Origin: an uncultured Lachnospiraceae bacterium
GTDB lineage: Bacteria > Bacillota > Clostridia > Lachnospirales > Lachnospiraceae
DNA length: 64,000 nucleotides
NCBI GenBank assembly: GCA_910587095.1
Contig: CAJUMJ010000009.1
Coordinates: 1 to 64,000, forward strand
Reading direction: 5' to 3'
In this document: one piece after another, positions 58,269-64,000 of the stretch
Layout of the letters: each line of letters begins with the position of its first letter
How positions within the stretch are numbered: the stretch's first letter is position 1
The notes under the pieces: model-generated
Told to the model about the DNA's origin: nothing
Seen by the model: only the letters and a program-made list of their open reading frames with translations
The model's database searches: none
Translations under genes and position numbers: made by a program

Positions 58269-59639
58269 ATGGAACAGAATAGCTTTTCTGAAATTACCCC
58301 CGAAATTGTACGGCTTGCAAATCTGAGTGAACAGGCCGGCATTATCGATACGGAACTTTTCACAAAATTTGACGTAAAGCGTGGCTTGAGAGACTTAAAC
58401 GGCAAGGGTGTCCTGGCCGGTTTAACAAACATTTCCGACGTGCGCGCCAACAAGATTGTGGACGGCGTTCAGGTTCCCACCCACGGCAAACTCTTTTACC
58501 GGGGATATAATGTAAAGGATCTCGTAAACGGCCTTTCTGCGGACGGGCGTTTCGGCTTCGAGGAGGTCACCTATCTTCTCCTGTTTGACAAACTGCCGGA
58601 TGAGAAAGAACTGTCCGGTTTTACGAAGCTGCTTAACAGTTACCGCTCCCTCCCCACCAGTTTCGTGCGGGATATCATCATGAAGGCGCCCAGCAACGAT
58701 ATGATGAACACACTGGCAAGGTGCGTGTTGACACTCTACTCCTATGACGACAGGGCCGACGACACGTCTCTTCCCAATGTGCTCAGACAGTGCCTGCAGC
58801 TAATCGCGCTCTTCCCGATGCTTTCCATCTACGGCTATCAGGCATACAACCATTACCATAACGGGGAAAGTCTCTACATTCACCAGCCCCAGCCGAATCT
58901 TTCAAACGCGGAAAATATTTTACATATTCTTCGCCCGGATAATAAATACACGCCTCTGGAGGCGAGGGTTTTGGATATCGCCCTGATCCTTCACATGGAG
59001 CACGGCGGCGGTAACAACTCCTCCTTCACCACCCATGTCGTCACTTCCTCCCTGACAGACACCTACTCCGTCATCGCGGCGGCAATCGGTTCCTTAAAGG
59101 GACCCCGGCACGGCGGCGCCAACATTAAGGTCGTCAAAATGTTCGAAGAGATGAAGCGTGTCGTCTCAGACTGGAGCAACGAGGGACAGGTAGCAGATTA
59201 TCTGAAAAAGCTCCTGCATAAGGAAGCTTTCGACCATGCGGGGTTAATCTACGGTGTGGGACATGCCGTTTACTCAAAGTCCGATCCTCGTGCCGTCATA
59301 TTCAAGTCCTTCGTGGAACGGCTTTCCAACGAGAAAGGATTGCAGGACGAATTTGCTCTCTACTCTTTGGTGGAGCGGCTTGCGCCCGAGCTGATCGCGG
59401 AAGAACGTCCCATCTACAAAGGCGTCAATATCAATGTGGACTTCTATTCCGGCTTTGTATACAGTATGCTTAATCTGCCTATGGAACTCTACACACCGAT
59501 CTTTGCCATCGCAAGAATTGTGGGCTGGAGCGCCCACCGCATGGAAGAGCTTGCAAACAACGGTAAGATCATCCGTCCGGCTTACAAGACCATCTGCGTG
59601 GACAGAGATTATCAGATACTGTCGGAAAGAAACGCATAA
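58269..59639 (+). CDS. gltA: Citrate synthase
   Basis: 456 residues with AAAAGGAGG upstream. Catalytic motifs: ILHMEHGGGNNSSFTTHVVT, GLIYGVGHAVYSKSDPRAVI (His), and NINVDFYSGFVYSMLNLPME (Asp). Substrate region LKGPRHGGANIKVVKM. An N-terminal extension of about 50 residues precedes the core and fits the clostridial type of citrate synthase. It condenses oxaloacetate and acetyl-CoA, feeding 2-oxoglutarate synthesis; the pckA gene nearby supplies or consumes oxaloacetate. Confidence 0.93.
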   Translation: MEQNSFSEITPEIVRLANLSEQAGIIDTELFTKFDVKRGLRDLNGKGVLAGLTNISDVRANKIVDGVQVPTHGKLFYRGYNVKDLVNGLSADGRFGFEEVTYLLLFDKLPDEKELSGFTKLLNSYRSLPTSFVRDIIMKAPSNDMMNTLARCVLTLYSYDDRADDTSLPNVLRQCLQLIALFPMLSIYGYQAYNHYHNGESLYIHQPQPNLSNAENILHILRPDNKYTPLEARVLDIALILHMEHGGGNNSSFTTHVVTSSLTDTYSVIAAAIGSLKGPRHGGANIKVVKMFEEMKRVVSDWSNEGQVADYLKKLLHKEAFDHAGLIYGVGHAVYSKSDPRAVIFKSFVERLSNEKGLQDEFALYSLVERLAPELIAEERPIYKGVNINVDFYSGFVYSMLNLPMELYTPIFAIARIVGWSAHRMEELANNGKIIRPAYKTICVDRDYQILSERNA

Positions 59640-59644
59640 CGCAA

Positions 59645-59672
59645 ACGGGGAAGCGCCTCTGGCGCTCCCCGT
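59645..59672. terminator. Hairpin between gltA and the convergent gene
   Basis: ACGGGG-A-AGCGCC-TCT-GGCGCT-CCCCGT. Strong stem with weak T runs on both sides; lies exactly between converging gene ends. Confidence 0.55.
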
Positions 59673-59673
59673 C

Positions 59674-60285
59674 CTATCCTTCCAGACTCGCTTCTTCATC
59701 CGCTCTTCTTTTCTGCACAATCTCACAAATATTTTCAATCAGATATCCGTACTCTCTGTGATACCCTCGCAGAATTGCGATTACTTCCCGCTCGTCCATC
59801 CCTCCCAAATATTTCTGTTCCGCGCAAATACACTTCATATATGAAAGCACTCTGTTTACCCCGCTCAGATGTTCCAAATGTTCCTGTACCGGGTAATCCA
59901 GCGTAAGCAATGTCTCCTGCGGCGCAAATTTAAAGTCATAGCTATTTAAAAACGCGGGGATACCCTTCCTGACCGTATCCCTCAGACATAGACATCCGTA
60001 GTCCTTAAAATCGGGAATCATCTCATTGTAAAGCGCAACAAGCGCTCTCACCTTATCCATTACAATCTCCTGTCCCCGACGGTAAGCCTCCCCGGCCGGA
60101 ATATCCTCCGCCATCAGCGCGTCGCCCTGGCTTTGCCTGAACTCACGGATACAATACAAAACCGCTTCCATCAACATCTGCGCCCGTTCATACGATACGG
60201 AAGAATGATCACAGCCGGTATACTGAAACGCCAGCTTTTCCACAACCGGCATGAGTTCCTCCGGCGAATAACCCATATTTTCCAT
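59674..60285 (-). CDS. Conserved protein of unknown function (paired with the next gene)
   Basis: About 203 residues from ATG at 60283-60285 (MENMGYSPEELMPVVEKLAF; AGGAGG 8 nt upstream); a GTG three codons earlier is possible. Helical, with SYERAQMLMEAVLYCIREFR and FAPQETLLTLDYPVQEHLEH. It resembles DUF6179-type proteins of Lachnospiraceae, which occur next to DUF6323-type proteins like the upstream gene. No enzyme motif seen. The pair is expressed from a strong promoter with a structured leader. Confidence 0.65.
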   Translation of the reverse strand: MENMGYSPEELMPVVEKLAFQYTGCDHSSVSYERAQMLMEAVLYCIREFRQSQGDALMAEDIPAGEAYRRGQEIVMDKVRALVALYNEMIPDFKDYGCLCLRDTVRKGIPAFLNSYDFKFAPQETLLTLDYPVQEHLEHLSGVNRVLSYMKCICAEQKYLGGMDEREVIAILRGYHREYGYLIENICEIVQKRRADEEASLEG

Positions 60286-60338
60286 AGCGTCCACCTCCTG
60301 AATCTGTTTTTGCAGGATTTTTTTCCCGACGATATCGG

Positions 60339-60869
60339 TCAGAAAAGATCAAACAACGCCTCCAAATACAATTCCCTGTCCCATCTTTTCACAATATCTA
60401 TTTTCCCAAACTCTCCCTTCCCCTCCGTCTCTTCATATCCGGAATACCCTGCACGGACGGCCTGTGCAAAAATTTCCAGACAGGTTCCCTCCAGATAGCC
60501 GAAGTCCCCGCAGCACACCTGATCAAACTGTTCCCGCATAAACGCGAGAAGCTCGTCGTCCGAAAGTTCATCCATCATCTCATTTTTGTACTGAAAAAAT
60601 ATTTCCTGCAAACGTGCCAGGCTTTCACGGTAATTATCCTGATAGATGTAAGACGAGTCACAGAATGCGTAAATAATCTTTGGCAAAATACCCGGCCCAA
60701 ACTCAACCCGCCTCTGTGCCCGCAGCATGTCGGCTCTCTCCTGGGCCAAAAGCGCCGCATCCTCCTTTCCCAAAGCAAGTCCGTATTTCTGCGTAAAATG
60801 GTTCGTTTCAAGAACCTGCGCCGCCAAAACCTGTTTCGCCGTCTCCTCCAACCAGTTTTTCTGTTCCAT
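60339..60869 (-). CDS. Conserved protein of unknown function (DUF6323-like)
   Basis: 176 residues, helical and acidic (MEQKNWLEETAKQVLAAQVL; VEFGPGILPKIIYAFCDSSY; FQYKNEMMDELSDDELLAFM). Resembles the DUF6323 family, usually encoded beside the DUF6179-like downstream gene. The two may form a complex; function unknown. Transcribed from the promoter at 60984-61012. No transmembrane segments. Confidence 0.62.
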   Translation of the reverse strand: MEQKNWLEETAKQVLAAQVLETNHFTQKYGLALGKEDAALLAQERADMLRAQRRVEFGPGILPKIIYAFCDSSYIYQDNYRESLARLQEIFFQYKNEMMDELSDDELLAFMREQFDQVCCGDFGYLEGTCLEIFAQAVRAGYSGYEETEGKGEFGKIDIVKRWDRELYLEALFDLF

Positions 60870-60983
60870 GCACTGCCCTCCCTGTGTCGAATTTTAACCG
60901 CTAAGAAAATCAATGCGGTGAAACTTAGTACTTCCTGGCGTCCCGTCCTATGGCGGGACGTCTTTAGAAGTACTTTTCACGTT

Positions 60984-61012
60984 AGTATACGAAACGGTGT
61001 ATCGCTTTACAA
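60984..61012 (-). promoter_or_regulatory. Promoter of the DUF6323/DUF6179-like pair
   Basis: Minus strand: -35 TTGTAA (61007-61012), 17-bp spacer, -10 TATACT (60984-60989). The start region and leader form AGTACTTC/GAAGTACT and GTGAAA/TTTCAC pairings around an inner GACGTCCCG/CGGGACG hairpin. Confidence 0.72.
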
Positions 61013-61015
61013 GTC

Positions 61016-61044
61016 TTGAAAAACCGGAAATTTTATGGTATAAT
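61016..61044 (+). promoter_or_regulatory. Plus-strand promoter reading into a terminator
   Basis: -35 TTGAAA (61016-61021), 17-bp spacer, -10 TATAAT (61039-61044). Predicted start near 61051 lies inside the terminator stem, so the transcript would be only about 45 nt. Confidence 0.6.
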
Positions 61045-61046
61045 AA

Positions 61047-61094
61047 AAGAGTAAGGGAGAGATGGCATTGCGCCGTATTTCCCTTACTCTTTTT
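61047..61094. terminator. Bidirectional intrinsic terminator (thrC and the plus-strand unit)
   Basis: AAGAGTAAGGGA ... TCCCTTACTCTT, a perfect 12-bp stem with T runs on both strands. It terminates thrC on the minus strand and the tiny plus-strand transcript. Confidence 0.8.
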
Positions 61095-61113
61095 ATCCGT
61101 TTATACAATTTTC

Positions 61114-62604
61114 TCAGTTGATCCCGAGGAACCGTTTCACAACCGCCTTCATCTCCGTCTTGTCGCACACATGATCATGCATTACCGGCGCGGTGCGGAT
61201 TTCCTCGATAGCTCCGGGCACATCCACATTTCCGATTCGTGACAGCTCATCCACCAGCTCAAAATCACCCATCGCGTCATACTTCGGATCGATGGCGTTC
61301 ATCACGCTCCTGGTAAATTTAAAGGGACTCGCCGTGGAAGCGATCACCGTCTTCGTCTCGTCCTTCGTTTCCGCCACGTACTTCCGATACACCGCGCTGG
61401 CAACTGCCGTATGGGTATCCAGCACGTAACCCGTATTTTCATACATCTTTCCGATTCTCTCCGCCGTCTCTTTCTCGTCAGCAAAGTTCCCGTAAAAATC
61501 GGCAAGCTGTTCTCTCATCCCGTCTGTAATCTGATAAGTTCCCTGCTCGGACAGACTTTTCATCAGTTCCGCGTTTTTCACCGGGTCACTGCCGGCAACA
61601 CGGTATATCAGCCTCTCTAAATTGCTGGAAATCAAAATATCCATAGACGGCGAGCTGGTAAGTTTAAATTCCCGGTTCCTGTCGTACTCTCCCGTACGGA
61701 AGAAATCGTAGAGCACCTTATTTTCGTTGGAGGCGCAGATCAGCTTATGGATCGGTACACCCATACTCTTCGCATAGAAAGCCGCCAGAATGTTCCCGAA
61801 ATTGCCTGTAGGAACGACAACATTTATCTTTTCCCCGTCCTGAATTTTTTCTTCTTTTAATAGCTGCGCATAAGCATACACATAATAGACAACCTGCGGC
61901 ACAAGACGACCGATGTTGATGGAATTGGCGGAGGAAAACTGTAAGCCGCATCCGGCCATCTCCTCTGCCAGCTCCTTATCGTTGAAAAGCGTTTTCACGC
62001 CCGTCTGCGCGTCGTCAAAATTGCCATGGATACCAACCACAAAGGTATTATCCCCCTTTTGGGTCACCATCTGCTTCTCCTGAATCGGGCTGACGCCGTT
62101 TTTCGGATAAAACACAATGATCTTCGTGCCTTCTACACCCGCAAAGCCGGCCAGCGCCGCCTTGCCGGTATCTCCTGAGGTAGCCGTCAGAATCACGATC
62201 TCATTCTCCACATGATTTTTCCTCGCGGATGTAATCATCAGGTGCGGCAAAATGGAGAGCGCCATATCCTTAAAGGCGATGGTCGCTCCGTGAAACAATT
62301 CCAGATAGTATGTACCCTCCGCTTCCACCAGAGGCGCGATCACCTCCGTGTCAAACTTGGCGTCATAGGCGCGGGCAATACAACCTTTCAATTCTTCCTC
62401 CGTAAAATCGGTGAGGAACAGTTTCATAACCTCATAGGCCGTCTCCTGGTAACTTTTGCCCGCAAGCTCCTTCATGGAACAGGAAAGCGCGGGAATATGA
62501 TCCGGCACAAACAGCCCTCCGTCCTCCGACAATCCTTTTAAAATCGCCTGGGACGCCGTGACTTTTTTTTGTCCGTCTCTCGTACTGCTGTATAATACAT
62601 CCAT
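61114..62604 (-). CDS. thrC: Threonine synthase
   Basis: 496 residues. PLP-lysine motif LFHGATIAFKDMALSILPHL (Lys112), phosphate-binding loop in ILTATSGDTGKAALAGFAGV, and the C-terminal region TASPFKFTRSVMNAIDP. It is the longer fold type typical of E. coli-like/yeast-like threonine synthases. It converts O-phosphohomoserine to threonine. Monocistronic, with the terminator at 61047-61094 downstream. Ribosome binding site AGAAAGGTG. Confidence 0.92.
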   Translation of the reverse strand: MDVLYSSTRDGQKKVTASQAILKGLSEDGGLFVPDHIPALSCSMKELAGKSYQETAYEVMKLFLTDFTEEELKGCIARAYDAKFDTEVIAPLVEAEGTYYLELFHGATIAFKDMALSILPHLMITSARKNHVENEIVILTATSGDTGKAALAGFAGVEGTKIIVFYPKNGVSPIQEKQMVTQKGDNTFVVGIHGNFDDAQTGVKTLFNDKELAEEMAGCGLQFSSANSINIGRLVPQVVYYVYAYAQLLKEEKIQDGEKINVVVPTGNFGNILAAFYAKSMGVPIHKLICASNENKVLYDFFRTGEYDRNREFKLTSSPSMDILISSNLERLIYRVAGSDPVKNAELMKSLSEQGTYQITDGMREQLADFYGNFADEKETAERIGKMYENTGYVLDTHTAVASAVYRKYVAETKDETKTVIASTASPFKFTRSVMNAIDPKYDAMGDFELVDELSRIGNVDVPGAIEEIRTAPVMHDHVCDKTEMKAVVKRFLGIN

Positions 62605-62733
62605 GGTATTTTCACCTTTCTTATCTTATTCACGCAGGCAGCAAGCCGAAGGCCATTTTACACGGGCATTTGGCTCACTGCCGCTTCGTCGTCGCGTACA
62701 GCTTAACATACTTTTGTGGCCTGCGCAATAGTC

Positions 62734-63354
62734 CTAAAGGAAGAACTCATGGTGTCCGTAAGAAAAAAGTCTGGTAAGCTTTCTGTCAAACCATTTCAGC
62801 CTGTCTGAGTCAGCCTTTTCGCGGGCGCAGAAATACAACGCTCCCTGGGAGATATTCTCCCCATACAAGGCGCGCTCCACCGCAGCGACCGTGTCCTCGC
62901 TGACACGGACATTCTGATATCTGCCATCCACGGTGGGCGAAAACTGGGCGATCCCCTGCTCCTTCTGCATCACCACCTCCCACACCGTATCAGGGAACAG
63001 TTCATTGTTCACTCTGTTTAAGACCACGTTAGCCACCAGAAGCTTTCCGTCCTGATCCTCACCGCCTGCTTCCGCCTCCACAATCCGAAGAAGCGCATCG
63101 TAGTCCTTGTCCGACAACTGATACTTCTTCGTCTGCTCCAACACCTCATAATCAACAATTCTCTGTCCGGAAGACACACTTTCGAGCATCTCCACGAAGC
63201 TCTGTTTATCCTCCTCCATCGACGTGTCAAGGTATTCCATACGAAAAGCAGGCTTGGCCGATATCCGGTCAATCTTTACCTCCCTGACGCAAATCCAGGA
63301 CGAAAGCAGCGTCATACCCGTCAAAAGGAAGGCTGTTATATATTTCCTGTACAT
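62734..63354 (-). CDS. SleB-like cell wall hydrolase
   Basis: 206 residues. N-terminal signal/anchor (YITAFLLTGMTLLSSWICVR), a linker, then a SleB-type hydrolase domain: ALLRIVEAEAGGEDQDGKLL (catalytic Glu), NRVNNELFPDTVWEVVMQKE, and GIAQFSPTVDGRYQNVRVSE. It is probably a spore cortex-lytic or peptidoglycan glycosidase anchored outside the membrane. The prophage encodes a related protein at 28514-29113. Ribosome binding site AAGGAGAAGAG. Confidence 0.8.
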   Translation of the reverse strand: MYRKYITAFLLTGMTLLSSWICVREVKIDRISAKPAFRMEYLDTSMEEDKQSFVEMLESVSSGQRIVDYEVLEQTKKYQLSDKDYDALLRIVEAEAGGEDQDGKLLVANVVLNRVNNELFPDTVWEVVMQKEQGIAQFSPTVDGRYQNVRVSEDTVAAVERALYGENISQGALYFCAREKADSDRLKWFDRKLTRLFSYGHHEFFL

Positions 63355-63486
63355 CTCTTCTCCTTACATTATGCCTCTTTCAATGCAGCCCTGTTGCCAG
63401 GCATCCGCATTTACGGCTTTGTTAAGATTCGATACGACTACTTCCATCAGTATTCTATGCAGGAAACAGGAAAAATATTTCTGAAT

Positions 63487-63514
63487 TTGTTTTTTTTCTC
63501 AAAAATGGTACAAT
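63487..63514 (+). promoter_or_regulatory. Promoter of the AP2-like gene
   Basis: Plus strand: -35 TTGTTT (63487-63492), 16-bp spacer, -10 TACAAT (63509-63514). Confidence 0.5.
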
Positions 63515-63538
63515 TAGAGAAAAGAGGAGGATCAGCCC

Positions 63539-64000
63539 ATGGATCACACATTAGCAGGCGTATATTCGGCAAAACGTAAGGACGGTTCCACCTATTACCG
63601 CGCCTCATTGACTTACCGCAATAAGCATATCAGCCTTGGCAGCCATGACGACATGCAAAAAGCGCACGAGATCTACCGCACTGCATCCGCGCTTTTGAAC
63701 GATCCTTCCGTCAAGCTGGAGGACTACACCAAAAATTCACCCCTCGCCTTCTCCAAATGGGTTTGTCTGATCAATTTCCGGGATAACGGGCTATATCTCT
63801 CCTCCCCCATTTACATCCGTCCCCGTTTTTTTTATTACTACTTTTCACTTTCCGATTATTTTATCTTTGATAAAGATGATCTGTTCTATTACTCCTCCCG
63901 GAAAATATCGCGGCGCGGCGGACACTATTTCGTGGCCGACTACGGAATGCAGATCAACATCATGAGTCGATACGGAATCAAAAACTATGCCGTCGAAGGA
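63539..64000 (+). CDS. AP2-like DNA-binding protein, possible HNH endonuclease (3' end outside window)
   Basis: 154 visible residues from ATG with AGAGGAGG 8 nt upstream. The N-terminus (GVYSAKRKDGSTYYRASLTY then RNKHISLGSHDDMQKAHEIY) has the AP2-like three-strand-plus-helix pattern of DNA-binding domains in homing endonucleases. After a Phe/Tyr-rich middle (RPRFFYYYFSLSDYFIFDKD) it reads GGHYFVADYGMQINIMSRYG, the beginning expected of an HNH-type domain. The catalytic part lies beyond the window, so the nuclease call is tentative. Confidence 0.6.
   Translation, partial: MDHTLAGVYSAKRKDGSTYYRASLTYRNKHISLGSHDDMQKAHEIYRTASALLNDPSVKLEDYTKNSPLAFSKWVCLINFRDNGLYLSSPIYIRPRFFYYYFSLSDYFIFDKDDLFYYSSRKISRRGGHYFVADYGMQINIMSRYGIKNYAVEG

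Noticed and set aside
1..64000. CRISPR arrays and tRNA genes
   Set aside because: No regularly spaced short repeats and no tRNA-like cloverleaf were noticed by eye; a dedicated search could still find one.

Overview
The window looks like a Lachnospiraceae-type clostridial chromosome (low-to-mid GC Firmicute). Signs are a T-box leader on pheST, a meso-diaminopimelate dehydrogenase, SpoIID-like and SleB-like cell-wall proteins, strong AGGAGG ribosome binding sites and frequent TTG/GTG starts. The left half (about 1-32,590) is one end of a temperate siphovirus prophage; its other end lies outside the window. The right half (32,625-64,000) is host chromosome.

Prophage. Almost all phage genes are on the minus strand. 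Transcription starts at a divergent lysogeny switch near 30.1 kb, where a near-consensus early promoter has a perfect AACGCAT/ATGCGTT inverted repeat filling its 17-bp spacer. Rightward lie the CI-like repressor, a 61-aa ORF and a large serine recombinase that ends about 75 bp before the 3' end of queA, so attachment is probably there. Leftward comes the early block: regulators, an SleB-like hydrolase, RecT, a DUF1351-type coiled-coil protein, a PD-(D/E)XK nuclease, a replication initiator, a DnaC-like loader, RusA, ASCH and HD proteins, and a sigma-like (ArpU-type) late activator. Next is a 330-bp gap that appears to encode a discrete structured RNA of about 190 nt with its own promoter and terminator. 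A second promoter then drives the packaging/modification block: a ribbon-helix-helix protein, a degenerate HAD protein with a C-terminal clamp-binding-like motif, two tandem ParB-like proteins, a ParB-methyltransferase split by a frameshift, and a second methyltransferase. Terminase, portal, minor head, scaffold, capsid, connector, tail tube and tail-assembly genes follow, ending in a truncated tape measure gene.

Host region. Genes, mostly on the minus strand, are queA, an M18 aminopeptidase, T-box-pheS-pheT, a YihY-family membrane protein, a SpoIID-domain protein, a Cof-type phosphatase, a chemoreceptor coupled to an FMN-binding lipoprotein, an IS30-like fragment, an MmcQ/YjbR-DUF3795-like protein, meso-DAP dehydrogenase preceded by a probable 6S RNA, a three-gene signalling operon (hybrid kinase with HPt, double receiver, PAS-GGDEF), pckA with a hairpin-rich leader, a short flagellin-like protein, citrate synthase (plus strand), two linked conserved proteins of unknown function, thrC, an SleB-like hydrolase, and the start of an AP2-like DNA-binding protein that may be an HNH endonuclease.

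The most unusual items are the structured prophage RNA, the ParB/methyltransferase cluster, the chemoreceptor-flavoprotein pair, the pckA leader with a start-site motif shared with a second operon, and a tiny promoter-terminator transcript unit near 61.05 kb. Many starts were moved from the longest open frame to the codon with the best Shine-Dalgarno spacing; this is stated per gene. All functional calls rest on reading the sequence and family knowledge; no database search was run.
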